A DNA stretch of 25,529 nucleotides from Comamonadaceae bacterium. Its GTDB lineage: Bacteria > Pseudomonadota > Gammaproteobacteria > Burkholderiales > Burkholderiaceae_C. Positions within the stretch are counted from its first letter, which is position 1; every line of letters begins with the position of its first letter. Of this stretch, positions 1 to 8,058 are shown one piece after another. Location: contig CANGZO010000008.1 of NCBI GenBank assembly GCA_947458305.1, positions 1 through 25,529 of the forward strand. Reading direction: 5' to 3'. The notes beneath the pieces were generated by a model, which was not told the origin of the DNA, did not search any database, and saw only the letters and a program-made list of their open reading frames with translations. The translations under genes and the position numbers were made by a program.

Positions 1-1
1 C

Positions 2-760
2 GTCTTCGCCGTGATGATCATGCTGATGGCGCGATTCACGCCGGGCCAGGTCTTTGACCCTCAACAGCAATCTCAGTTGCTGCGGGGACGCCAGATTCAA
101 GTCACCCTGACCGGGCTACAAATGTTCAACAAGCTGGTGCCTATTGCTGCGCTGGTGGCCTTGGTGTTGGGGGGGCTGTACGGTGGCTTTTTCACACCCA
201 CCGAAGCCGGTGGTGTGGGTGCCTTTGGCGCGCTGATCATTGCTTTGATGCGACGCTCTTTGGGAAAAGGCAAACTCTGGCAGGTTTTGCACGAAACCGG
301 CAGCGTGTCTTGCACCATCTTGATCCTGCTGGTGGCCGCCAGTTTCTACAGCCGCATGCTCAGTGTGGCAGGTGTGCCTGTGGCCATCAGCGATCTGGTG
401 CGTGACGCGGGTCTTGGACCCTATGGATTTCTGACCTTGTACATCGGGATCGTGCTGCTGCTGGGCATGATTTTGGACTCCAGCTCCATCTTGCTCATCA
501 TGACCCCGGTGGCGGCGCCCATCGCAGCCAGCTTCGGTTTCGACCTGATTCATTTCGGCGTGATCACCGTGCTGGCCGTCGAAATGGGCTTGCTGACACC
601 ACCCTTTGGCATCTCGGTGTTCACGGTCAAATCCACGTTGAACGACCCCAAGATTTCAGTGGAAAGCATCTTTGCCGGATGCATGCCATTTCTCGGGGCG
701 ATGTTGGCGGTACTGGTCTTGGTCTGCGCCTTCCCCTGGTTGTCCCTGGCGCTGATTTAA
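2..760 (+). CDS. TRAP transporter large permease (DctM-like), 3' part
   Basis: This is the C-terminal part of the large membrane subunit of a tripartite ATP-independent periplasmic transporter, which imports organic acids with a sodium or proton gradient. The frame is open to the left edge, so the true start lies outside the window; the GTG at 11 is an internal codon. About 250 residues are visible. They contain several hydrophobic helices, the family-typical segment GLYGGFFTPTEAGGVGAFGA and a typical hydrophobic end. It stops with TAA and converges on the carboxypeptidase gene. The substrate cannot be read from the sequence. C4/C5 dicarboxylates are plausible, because in Pseudomonas a TRAP system sits beside the itaconate genes, but here dacA and a LysR gene intervene, so the link is only inference. 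The 96 bp after it show no convincing terminator. Confidence 0.9.
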   Translation, partial: VFAVMIMLMARFTPGQVFDPQQQSQLLRGRQIQVTLTGLQMFNKLVPIAALVALVLGGLYGGFFTPTEAGGVGAFGALIIALMRRSLGKGKLWQVLHETGSVSCTILILLVAASFYSRMLSVAGVPVAISDLVRDAGLGPYGFLTLYIGIVLLLGMILDSSSILLIMTPVAAPIAASFGFDLIHFGVITVLAVEMGLLTPPFGISVFTVKSTLNDPKISVESIFAGCMPFLGAMLAVLVLVCAFPWLSLALI

Positions 761-856
761 AGGCGGCATCTGCCTGACGATCACCACGTCAAAATCGCTA
801 AGCGCACAGATCCTGGCGGGTCAGGTGCGCGGGCGGGTGGTGGTGAACGTCAACAC

Positions 857-2188
857 TCACTTGCCAAACAAGTGATTCAATTTCTGCCACGCCAGCAGCA
901 ACCAGCCAGAGCGTTCGACTTCGGCCTGCGCCACCAGCAAGGTTTCACCCACAGTCTTGCCGTTCGCTGTGGCGACCACTTTGCCAATCACGGCGCCTTT
1001 GGCGATGGGTGCTTCCAGGCCCGGCTTGAGCTCGAACTGGGTCTGCACTGACTGGCCGCGCGGCAGGGTCAGCATCCACGGCGCGCCCAGCACAGCGGCC
1101 ACCGTATCGGTCTTGCCAAAGCTGACCTTGGCGTTGGCGACCACCGCACTGGGCTGAATGGGCGTGACTTTTTCAAACTGGCGGTAGCCCCAGTCGAGCA
1201 GCTCACGCGTCTGGTCTGCACGCGCTTGTGCGCTGTGGGTGTTGAGGATGACCGAGATCAGGCGCATTTCGTTGCGCTTGGCGGATGTGACCAGACAAAA
1301 GCCGGCCTCCGAGGTGTGGCCGGTTTTCAGGCCATCCACGCTGGGGTCGGTGTAAAGCAAGGCATTGCGGTTGCCTTGCTTGATGCCGTTGTACTTGAAC
1401 TCGCGCTCGGCGTAGATGGGGTAAAACTCCGCGCCGTCGCGGATGATGGCCCGCGCCAAGATGGCCAGATCTTTCGCAGACGATTTGTGTGCCGGGTCGG
1501 GCAAGCCGGTGGGGTTGACGAAGTTCGTCTTGGTCATGCCCAAGCGTTGGGCTTCGGCGTTCATCAGCTTGGCAAAGCCCGCTTCGGAGCCCGCCATGTG
1601 CTCGGCGATCGCCTTGGACGCGTCGTTACCGGACTGCACGATGATGCCGCGCAGCAGGTCGATCACCGTGGCTTGGCTGTTGAGCGGCAAATACATGCAC
1701 GACTCGGCGCTGGTGCCTCGGCACCAAGCGTTTTCGCTCACGGTAACCAGGTCAGTGGGCTTGAGTTTGCCGGTGCGCAATGCCTGCTCAACGATGTAGC
1801 TGGTCATCATTTTGGTGAGCGAAGCGGGCGGCAAGGACTCGTCGGCGTTGGCCCAAGCCAACACTTGGCCGGAGTCGTAATCCATCAGCAACCAAGCTTT
1901 GGCAGGCAGGGCAGGCGCGTTGTCGGCCAATGCGACTTGGGCCGCCAAAGGAGGTAATGCGGTGGCGACGAGCGGCGCTTTTTTGCTGGCGCCAGCCTTT
2001 TTGCTGGAGGTGGCTTTTTTGCTGGATGCAGACTTTTTGCCAGAAACAGCCTTCTTGGCGTCAGTGGCCTTGCTCGCCGTATTTTTGCCTGCGGCTTGTT
2101 TGGCCGCGAAAGTTGCTGAGCTGGGCAGCAGAACGCCAGCGGCGACGACAAGGAGGACGGAAAGGAGGGAGGAGGTCTTGATGTGCAT
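857..2188 (-). CDS. dacA: D-alanyl-D-alanine carboxypeptidase (PBP5/6 type, family S11)
   Basis: Penicillin-binding protein that trims the terminal D-alanine from peptidoglycan pentapeptides in the periplasm. All three active-site motifs of the family are visible: SLTK (catalytic Ser about residue 123), SGN (186-188) and KTG (288-290). I chose the ATG at 2188 because it begins a clear signal peptide (MHIKTSSLLS, hydrophobic core, cleavage near TFA/AK at about 28); a longer open frame reaches 2311 but its extra residues look non-coding. The protein has 443 residues, longer than usual PBP5 (about 400), because residues 30-71 form a Lys/Ala/Ser linker of repeated SKK/KKA units. The C-terminus ends in an amphipathic segment (SGWLLLAWQKLNHLF) like the membrane anchor of PBP5. 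It lies 76 bp after a LysR gene on the same strand and is probably transcribed separately. Confidence 0.92.
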   Translation of the reverse strand: MHIKTSSLLSVLLVVAAGVLLPSSATFAAKQAAGKNTASKATDAKKAVSGKKSASSKKATSSKKAGASKKAPLVATALPPLAAQVALADNAPALPAKAWLLMDYDSGQVLAWANADESLPPASLTKMMTSYIVEQALRTGKLKPTDLVTVSENAWCRGTSAESCMYLPLNSQATVIDLLRGIIVQSGNDASKAIAEHMAGSEAGFAKLMNAEAQRLGMTKTNFVNPTGLPDPAHKSSAKDLAILARAIIRDGAEFYPIYAEREFKYNGIKQGNRNALLYTDPSVDGLKTGHTSEAGFCLVTSAKRNEMRLISVILNTHSAQARADQTRELLDWGYRQFEKVTPIQPSAVVANAKVSFGKTDTVAAVLGAPWMLTLPRGQSVQTQFELKPGLEAPIAKGAVIGKVVATANGKTVGETLLVAQAEVERSGWLLLAWQKLNHLFGK

Positions 2189-2264
2189 GGCTTTGATGAG
2201 CTGAGCATTGATTGTCGCCGAACCATGAAACAAACTGCGCCCGCAGGTTTTCAAGCTGGCGTAT

Positions 2265-3179
2265 TTACGCTGACGCCATCGCCAGCCTTGCATCCTCTGA
2301 CAACAAATCAATCAAGTCCCGCGCAAAATTGGGCAGCTCGTCGAAGTTGCGCACGCAAATTTGCATGGACCTCAAGGCCCAAGCGTCGGACAGGGGCACC
2401 AGGCGGATGGCCATGCTGCGGGCGTGGCGGCGTGCAGCCGATTCTGGCAGCACGCCCACGCCCACACCGGCTTCGATCATTCGGCAGGCCGACTCGAAAC
2501 TGCTGACCTGAATGCGCACCTTGAGCGGCTTGTTCAGCTGCTCGCATTCGCGGTTCAAGAAGGCATGCAAGGCGCTGGCTTCGTGCAGGCCCACATGGTC
2601 AAACTCCAGAGCGTCGATGAGCGGCATGCTGGGCAAGTCGGCTACGGGGTGCAGATGCGGCACCACCAGCACCAGACTGTCAGAGCGGTAGGGCAAGGTC
2701 TGCAGGCTTTCGGTGCGCACCGAGCCGGCCACGATACCGATGTCGGTTTTGCCATCCATCACGGCGCGCACGATTTCGTTCGACAGCTTTTCCTGCAGGT
2801 CGATGTTCACATCGGGGTGCGTGGCCAGGTAGCGCTTGAGCACCTCGGGCAAGAACTCGCCCAAGGCCGTGGTGTTGGCGTACACGCGCAGGTGGCCCTT
2901 GATGCCGCTGGCGTATTCCTGCAGGTCGCCGCGCAAGTGTTCGATCTGCCCCAACACCAACCGAGCCCGGTGCACAAAGGCTTGGCCGGGCGGTGTGAGC
3001 GTCACGCCTTGGCTGTGCCGGTTGAGCAGTTTGGCGCCGATGCTTTCTTCGAGGTTTTTGATGCGCGTGCTGGCCGCAGGCAGCGAGATGAACGAGGCCT
3101 CGGCCCCCTTGGTGAGGCTGTTGGCTTCAGCCACCCGCACCATCAGGCGCAAATCCACCAGATCGAAATGAACAGACAT
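2265..3179 (-). CDS. LysR-family transcriptional regulator, possibly of the itaconate-type cluster
   Basis: 304 residues, the normal LysR length. The N-terminal winged helix-turn-helix spans roughly residues 5-65 (FDLVDLRLMVRVAEANSLTK, then AASTRIKNLEESIGAKLLNR) and the rest is a periplasmic-binding-type effector domain (about 90-300). Regulators of this family bind DNA as tetramers and respond to a pathway metabolite. The gene follows the CitE-like lyase gene by 90 bp on the same strand instead of diverging from the operon it might control. In Pseudomonas and Yersinia a LysR protein (RipR/ItcR) accompanies the itaconate genes, so it may control the upstream cluster, perhaps from the 8941-9113 intergenic region. 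This assignment is contextual. The ATG at 3179 fits the family N-terminus; no strong ribosome binding site is seen. Confidence 0.88.
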   Translation of the reverse strand: MSVHFDLVDLRLMVRVAEANSLTKGAEASFISLPAASTRIKNLEESIGAKLLNRHSQGVTLTPPGQAFVHRARLVLGQIEHLRGDLQEYASGIKGHLRVYANTTALGEFLPEVLKRYLATHPDVNIDLQEKLSNEIVRAVMDGKTDIGIVAGSVRTESLQTLPYRSDSLVLVVPHLHPVADLPSMPLIDALEFDHVGLHEASALHAFLNRECEQLNKPLKVRIQVSSFESACRMIEAGVGVGVLPESAARRHARSMAIRLVPLSDAWALRSMQICVRNFDELPNFARDLIDLLSEDARLAMASA

Positions 3180-3269
3180 GGGAAGGGATTGTGCCAGCGG
3201 GCCAGTGGGCAGCTGAGGCGCGGATGGGGGTTTGGGCAGGCGCGCACCCCTGGGTGGCGATGGTTTTTT

Positions 3270-4145
3270 TCAGGGGGTCTGCAAAATTTGCCGCGCCAGC
3301 AACAGCACCGGCGGGTCGACCATCTTGCCGTCCACACTGAACGCACCGCCACCTGCCGCCACTTCGGCGGCCAGCACGCGGCGGGCCCAGTCGGATTCGG
3401 CTTCGGTGGGGGCCAGGGCTTGGTGCACGCCTGCCACTTGTGCGGGGTGGATGCACAGCTTGGCCCCGAAGCCAAAGCGGCGGCTGCGCTGGGCGTCTGC
3501 GGCCAGCACCTCGGCGTCTTGCGTGGCGGTGGTCACGCCGTCTACCGGCGCGGGCAGGCCCGCACGTCGCGAGGCCACGACCATGGCCAGCCGGATGGGC
3601 GCAAGTTCTGCTTCGTCCGGTCCACAGCGCATGCCCAGATCGGCCTGCAAGTCGATGTGGCCCAGACCCAAGCGCAAGGTGACTGCTGCCCGGGCTATGG
3701 CGTCCATCTGCCCCACACCTTCGGCGCTTTCGATCAAAGGCAAAACCAGCATGCTGCTGGTGCGAAAAGCCTGCTCGACCTGTTGTGCGTTTTCGGCCTT
3801 GGGCAGCATGAGCGCCCCCAGACCCGTCAGGCTGGCCACTGCGGTCAAATCGGCTGCGTGCCAGGGTGTGCCCGCCGGGTTCACACGCACCAACAGGCGC
3901 GCGCGCTCGGCTGCAGCCAACGAGGGCCAAGCGGCCTGCAAGGCGTTGCGCGCCGTGTCTTTGGCATCCAGCGGCACCGCATCTTCCAGGTCGATGATGA
4001 CCGCATCTGCACCGCTGGCCAAGGCCTTGGCAAAGCGCTCGGGGCGGTTGCCGGGCACAAACAAAAAGCTGCGCGCCTGCGCCAGTTTGGATGGCGGCAA
4101 GGGCAGGGCTGACGATGCAGACGGCGAGTGCATCAACCCGCTCAT
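3270..4145 (-). CDS. CitE-like CoA-ester lyase (HpcH/HpaI family), candidate (S)-citramalyl-CoA lyase
   Basis: 291 residues of the citrate-lyase-beta/HpcH fold, a TIM barrel using a divalent metal. Visible signatures are RSFLFVPGNRPERFAKAL near the N-terminus, IDLEDAVP (metal/substrate region), RVNP, MLPKAE, LIESAEG and FGFGAKLCIHPAQV. Family members cleave malyl-, citramalyl- or HMG-type CoA esters. Beside a class III CoA-transferase and a hotdog hydratase the best guess is Ccl, splitting citramalyl-CoA into acetyl-CoA and pyruvate. The start ATG overlaps the stop of the preceding PrpD-like gene in an ATGA junction (4142-4145), which supports this start and indicates translational coupling. 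Substrate specificity is inferred from context; malyl-CoA or beta-methylmalyl-CoA activity is an alternative. Confidence 0.87.
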   Translation of the reverse strand: MSGLMHSPSASSALPLPPSKLAQARSFLFVPGNRPERFAKALASGADAVIIDLEDAVPLDAKDTARNALQAAWPSLAAAERARLLVRVNPAGTPWHAADLTAVASLTGLGALMLPKAENAQQVEQAFRTSSMLVLPLIESAEGVGQMDAIARAAVTLRLGLGHIDLQADLGMRCGPDEAELAPIRLAMVVASRRAGLPAPVDGVTTATQDAEVLAADAQRSRRFGFGAKLCIHPAQVAGVHQALAPTEAESDWARRVLAAEVAAGGGAFSVDGKMVDPPVLLLARQILQTP

Positions 4146-5494
4146 GGCAGCAGCGCGCCGACCTTGGGCCAGCTGGCCACTTTCCAGAGCGCGTCCACGC
4201 TTTGGCGCATGGCTTCGGGCGTGGCACCGCCGCTGAAGGCGGCCAGGCGCAGGGCTTTGTCGGTGATCTCCTGACGCGAGAGGGTATTGCCGGGGTCGCC
4301 CTTGGGCTCGTCCACGCGGCCGTGCAGCACGCGGCCATCGGTGGTGGTGACAGTCACTTTGCCAATCCAGCGCTTGGGGTAAGCGCCGTCCACTTCGGCG
4401 TCGAGCACCATACTGACCTTGTCGCGCAGCGCCTGGGTTGGCTGGCTCAAAAAGTCGCGGTCGAATTCGGTCAAGCCCGCGTGGCCGTGCTGCGCCACCA
4501 GCGCGAGCACCGTGCCCATGGAGAACTTGCTCTGGTGCACCGTAACAGGCCGTACGACCGGGCCCAGAACGTCGATCGCCCCCTGGTGCACATGCGTCAC
4601 CACTTGGGCCAGGTCATCCAGCTTCAAGCCGTGGGTCTGCATGACGTGCAGCAGCGCGTCGGCCGCCGGATGGGTGTGGCGGCAGCTGGCGTGGTACTTG
4701 AACGAGGTCTCGGCCGTGGCCCAACGCGTGCCCAAGCCGTCCACCAGGCGGCTCGGGTCGGCGTCGCTCGACATGCCCACGGCCATGCCTTGTGGGCCTT
4801 CCAGAATTTCTGCCGCGCCCGTGAAACCGTCTTTGGCCAGGTACGCCGACATCAAACCCGCTGCAGCAGCGTGCGCGGTGTGCAGCTGCTTGCTGTCGGC
4901 CGCGGTGCGCAAGAACTCCCACAGGCCCGCCGACTGGGTGCCAGCCGAGCCCAGCGCGTGCTGCATTTGCTGCGCGTTCAGGCCCAGCAAATGGCCCACA
5001 GCCGCCGCTGCAGCCAGCGTGCCTGCGGTGCCGGTGGTGTGGAACACGCGGTAGTGCGAGCGCCCCAAAAACTCACCCACGCGGATGCCGACTTCGTAGC
5101 CGACCACCGAAGCGGCCAGAAGTTGCTTGCCGCTCGCGCCCAAGGCTTGTGCCACCGCCACGGCAGGCGAAAACACCACCGTGGCCGGGTGGAACACCGA
5201 GCCGTTGTGCACATCGTCTTGTTCGGCCACATGCGAGGCCGCCGCGTTGGCCATGGCGGCCAAATAGGGCGTGGTGCGGGCGCGGTTGATGATCACTTCA
5301 CTCGGACCTTCGCCCGCGCCCATGGCCTGCGCGAAACGGGTGATGCTCTCCACCGGACGCGAGCCGTGCCCGGCCACGGCCGAGCCGAACCAATCGACCA
5401 ACAGGTCTTCGATCTTGCGGACCACGGGCTCAGGAATGTCTTCGAAGCGCAGCCCTGCGGCAAACGCGGCGAGTTGGGCGGTGTTGGATGTCAT
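4142..5494 (-). CDS. MmgE/PrpD family protein
   Basis: 450 residues, the usual length of this family, which includes 2-methylcitrate dehydratase (PrpD), cis-aconitate decarboxylase and many uncharacterised proteins. Family features are visible: an N-terminal helical segment (IPEPVVRKIEDLLVDWFGSA), the HVAEQDDVHNGSVFHP stretch and SFKYHASCRHTHPAADAL. The ATG at 5494 is preceded by a strong ribosome binding site (AAAGGAGA), so the longer open frame to 5566 is rejected; it would run into a REP-like repeat. The gene lies between the CoA-transferase (183 bp upstream, with a REPIN) and the CitE-like lyase (ATGA overlap). A PrpD-family gene is also in the Pseudomonas aeruginosa itaconate cluster, where its exact role is not settled to my knowledge. 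It could process C5/C6 branched carboxylates. Confidence 0.88.
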   Translation of the reverse strand: MTSNTAQLAAFAAGLRFEDIPEPVVRKIEDLLVDWFGSAVAGHGSRPVESITRFAQAMGAGEGPSEVIINRARTTPYLAAMANAAASHVAEQDDVHNGSVFHPATVVFSPAVAVAQALGASGKQLLAASVVGYEVGIRVGEFLGRSHYRVFHTTGTAGTLAAAAAVGHLLGLNAQQMQHALGSAGTQSAGLWEFLRTAADSKQLHTAHAAAAGLMSAYLAKDGFTGAAEILEGPQGMAVGMSSDADPSRLVDGLGTRWATAETSFKYHASCRHTHPAADALLHVMQTHGLKLDDLAQVVTHVHQGAIDVLGPVVRPVTVHQSKFSMGTVLALVAQHGHAGLTEFDRDFLSQPTQALRDKVSMVLDAEVDGAYPKRWIGKVTVTTTDGRVLHGRVDEPKGDPGNTLSRQEITDKALRLAAFSGGATPEAMRQSVDALWKVASWPKVGALLP

Positions 5495-5523
5495 GTTCTC
5501 TCCTTTGTTGTCATTCAAATGCC

Positions 5524-5614
5524 TGTAGGAGCCCACCCCTGTGGGCGATGGGCGTGGAACACGCACTCAACAGCATCGCCCTGCACACCATCGCCCACGG
5601 GGTGGGCTCCTACA
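5524..5614. repeat. REPIN-like element: two REP-like repeats in inverted orientation
   Basis: A 25-bp unit at 5524-5548 and its 24-bp reverse-complement partner at 5591-5614 flank a 42-bp spacer. Each unit begins TGTAGGAGC, has a GCCCAC/GTGGGC stem with a 3-4 base loop, and ends GGGCGA. The symmetry extends a few bases inward (GCGATGG against CCATCGC). The layout, a conserved TGTAGGAGC head next to a small imperfect palindrome, doubled head to head, is that of the REP/REPIN elements of Pseudomonas. More single copies occur at 11411 and 14348. It lies in the transcribed gap between the CoA-transferase and PrpD-like genes, so the mRNA should form a long hairpin here. No RAYT transposase gene is present in the window. 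Confidence 0.82.
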
Positions 5615-5677
5615 AAAAATCCACGCCTGACCTGCGGCTCAAGTCTTCAAAGGGCCGGGTCGATAAAAAATCACGGT

Positions 5678-6859
5678 TCATATGGCCTTCGCATCGCGCA
5701 AAGCCTGCAAAGCCGCATCGTCCCGCCCCAGCTCACGCAAGATGGCCTCGGTGTGTTCACCCACAGCAGGCACGGGGTCCATGCGGTAGTCGTATCGGTT
5801 GTTGCGCCCGGGTGGCAGCAAGGCGGGGATGTCGCCTGCGGGCGAGCCCACTTGTTGCCAGCGCTGGCGGGCCTTGAGCTGCGGGTGCGCCCAAACGCCG
5901 GCCATGTCGTTCATGCGGGCGTTGGCAATTTGCGCTTGGTCTAAGCGCGCTTCGACCTGGGTCGTACTCATGGCCGCGAACACACTCAGAATCAACTGCT
6001 GCAGCTCAGCGCGATTGGCGTTGCGCAGGGCGTTGGTGCAAAAACGCGCATCGCTGGCCAGCGCAGCATCGACCAGCACCACCTCGCAAAATACTTTCCA
6101 TTCGCGCTCGTTTTGCAGGCCCAGCATCACCGTGCCGCCATCGCCCACTGCAAAGGGGCCGTAGGGATAAATGCTGGAATGCGAAGCACCGGTTCGAGGG
6201 GGAGGCGCTGCGCCCTCAAAGGCGTAATACAGCGGGTAGCCCATCCATTCGCTCAGTGCTTCGAGCATGGACACGTCGATGTGGCTGCCCTGGCCGGTCT
6301 TGCCGCGCAAGATAAGCGCCGAGAGGATGTTGGTGTAAGCGTACATGCCCGCTGCGATGTCGGCCATCGAGTTACCCGACTTGGATGGCACATCGGGCGT
6401 GCCAGTCACCGACAGCAAACCCGCTTCGCTCTGAATCAAGAGGTCATAGGCTTTTTTATCGCGGTAGGGGCCGTCTTCGCCGTAGCCCGAGATGTCGCAA
6501 ACAATGAGTTGGGGGTGCGTGGCGCTGAGCGCTTCAAACGACAGGCCCATGCGCGCAGTTGCACCGGGCGCGAGGTTTTGCACCAGCACGTCGGCGTCCT
6601 TGAGCAAGTCGCGCAGCACAGCCATGGCGTCGGGGTTTTTGAGGTCGAGTGTGAGGCTTTCTTTGGAGCGGTTGGTCCACACAAAGTGCGAGGCCTGGCC
6701 GCGCACCCGCGTGTCGTAGGCACGCGCAAAGTCGCCCGCGCCGGGGCGCTCGATTTTGATGACGCGTGCGCCCAAGTCGGCCAGTTGCCGCGTACAAAAC
6801 GGCGCAGCGATCGCGTGTTCGAGAGAGACGACGGTGATGCCGTCCAGAGGTCTTGTCAT
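5678..6859 (-). CDS. Class III CoA-transferase (CaiB/BaiF family), candidate succinyl-CoA:itaconate CoA-transferase
   Basis: Moves CoA from a donor thioester, often succinyl-CoA, to a carboxylic acid through an aspartyl-CoA intermediate. The catalytic aspartate lies in SMADIAAG, at about residue 167, where formyl-CoA transferase has Asp169. The N-terminus (PLDGITVVSLEHAIAAPFCTRQLADLG) and the YDLLIQSEAGLLSVTG segment are typical of the family. I use the ATG at 6859, which has AGGGTG at good distance; an in-frame GTG at 6868 is possible. It starts 15 bp after the acyl-CoA dehydrogenase gene, so it is in the same operon. With a CitE-like lyase and a hotdog hydratase it fits Ict of the itaconate pathway. 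Mesaconate, citramalate or another C5 acid is an alternative substrate. Confidence 0.9.
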   Translation of the reverse strand: MTRPLDGITVVSLEHAIAAPFCTRQLADLGARVIKIERPGAGDFARAYDTRVRGQASHFVWTNRSKESLTLDLKNPDAMAVLRDLLKDADVLVQNLAPGATARMGLSFEALSATHPQLIVCDISGYGEDGPYRDKKAYDLLIQSEAGLLSVTGTPDVPSKSGNSMADIAAGMYAYTNILSALILRGKTGQGSHIDVSMLEALSEWMGYPLYYAFEGAAPPPRTGASHSSIYPYGPFAVGDGGTVMLGLQNEREWKVFCEVVLVDAALASDARFCTNALRNANRAELQQLILSVFAAMSTTQVEARLDQAQIANARMNDMAGVWAHPQLKARQRWQQVGSPAGDIPALLPPGRNNRYDYRMDPVPAVGEHTEAILRELGRDDAALQALRDAKAI

Positions 6860-6874
6860 CGTGTTCACCCTGAA

Positions 6875-8035
6875 TCAAAACGAGCGGGGCAGCCCGAGGA
6901 TGTGCTCGGCCACGTAGCTGAAGATCATGTTGGTCGAGACCGGGGCCACCTGGTACAAGCGCGTCTCGCGGAATTTGCGCTCGATGTCGTATTCGCACGC
7001 AAAGCCAAAGCCGCCGTGCGTTTGCAGGCAAACGTTGGCCGCTTCCCAGCTGGCCTTGGCCGCGAGGTACTTGGCCATGTTGGCTTCGGCTCCGGCGTTT
7101 TGCATCGCATCGATTTTTTCGCACGCCTTCCAGCGCATCAGGTTGGCGGCTTCCAGTTCGATGAAGGCGTCGGCAATCGGGAACTGCACGCCTTGGTTTT
7201 GGCCGATGGGGCGGCCAAAGACCACGCGGTCTTTGGCGTATCGGGTGGCGCGGTCGATGAACCAGTAGCCGTCGCCAATGCATTCGGCGGCGATCAGCAC
7301 GCGCTCGGCGTTCAGGCCATCGAGCAAGGTCTTGAAGCCCTTGCCCTCTTCGCCCAAGAGCGCGTCTTCGGGGATTTCGAGGTTGTCAAAAAACAGCTCG
7401 TTGGTCTCGTGGTTGACCATGTTCAAGATCGGCCGCACGGTCAGGCCGTTGCCAATGGCCTGCTTCAAATCAATGAGGAAGCACGACAGGCCTTCGGAGC
7501 GCTTGGTCACCTGGTCAGCGGGCGTGGTGCGGGCCAGCAAGATCATCAGGTCGCTGTGCTGGATGCGCGAGATCCAGACCTTTTGGCCGTTGATGACCCA
7601 GCGGCCATCTTTGCGCACGGCCGTGGTTTTGAGCTTGGTGGTGTCGCTGCCCGTGGTGGGCTCGGTGACGCCCATGGACTGGATGCGCAACTCGCCGGTG
7701 GCGATCTTGGGCAAGAGCGTGTTTTTTTGCGCCTCAGACCCGCTGCGCACGATGGAATTCATCACGTACATCTGGCCGTGGCACGCGCCCGAGTTGCCAC
7801 CCGAGCGGTTGATCTCTTCCATGATGACCGAGGCCTCGGCCATGGACAGGCCAGAGCCGCCGTATTGCTGCGGAATCAGCGCGGCCATCCAACCGGCCTT
7901 GGTCAGGGCGTCGACAAACTCTTCGGGGTAGCCGCGTTTTTCGTCGACCTTGCGGTGGTACTCGTCAGGGAACTGGGCGCACAGGGCGCGCACCGCGTCG
8001 CGGATGTCTTGATACTGGTCGGGTGTGGTTTGCAT
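6875..8035 (-). CDS. Acyl-CoA dehydrogenase family protein
   Basis: 386 residues, normal for an FAD acyl-CoA dehydrogenase. The flavin- and substrate-binding stretches (MGVTEPTTGSDTTKLKTTA, ING.KVWISR) and the C-terminal LQTHGGFGFACEYDIERKFR are clear. The classical catalytic glutamate of medium-chain enzymes, in the YEGT motif near the end, is replaced (LYQVAPVSTN). A glutamate is present at residue 244 (LNAERVLIAAE), the position used by isovaleryl-CoA and long-chain enzymes, so the protein may still be active. It lies 23 bp after the hydratase gene and 15 bp before the CoA-transferase gene. A related dehydrogenase is in the Pseudomonas itaconate cluster with no firm role known to me. Oxidising a methylsuccinyl-type CoA ester into the pathway is one possibility, offered as inference. 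Confidence 0.92.
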   Translation of the reverse strand: MQTTPDQYQDIRDAVRALCAQFPDEYHRKVDEKRGYPEEFVDALTKAGWMAALIPQQYGGSGLSMAEASVIMEEINRSGGNSGACHGQMYVMNSIVRSGSEAQKNTLLPKIATGELRIQSMGVTEPTTGSDTTKLKTTAVRKDGRWVINGQKVWISRIQHSDLMILLARTTPADQVTKRSEGLSCFLIDLKQAIGNGLTVRPILNMVNHETNELFFDNLEIPEDALLGEEGKGFKTLLDGLNAERVLIAAECIGDGYWFIDRATRYAKDRVVFGRPIGQNQGVQFPIADAFIELEAANLMRWKACEKIDAMQNAGAEANMAKYLAAKASWEAANVCLQTHGGFGFACEYDIERKFRETRLYQVAPVSTNMIFSYVAEHILGLPRSF

Positions 8036-8058
8036 GGTGGTGGTATCGGTAAAAAATC

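Noticed and set aside
2..760. Assigning the TRAP permease to the itaconate cluster
   Set aside because: The cluster runs on the other strand and is separated by dacA and the LysR gene. The parallel with Pseudomonas is suggestive but not enough for a functional call.
3241..3262. Possible fifth REP-like copy between the CitE-like and LysR genes
   Set aside because: CACCCCTGGGTGGCGATGG resembles the element but the stem and the TGTAGGAGC head are too decayed to list as a feature. It is mentioned only in the repeat-family finding.
3241..3269. Possible terminator: hairpin CACCC-CT-GGGTG followed by seven T on the plus strand
   Set aside because: It is oriented for plus-strand transcription, but no plus-strand gene ends there. 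On the minus strand the run is A before the hairpin, which does not terminate.
2361..5944. Two long plus-strand open frames (2361-4112 and 4091-5944)
   Set aside because: They are antisense to the LysR, CitE-like, PrpD-like and CoA-transferase genes, with composition typical of shadow frames and no recognisable domain.
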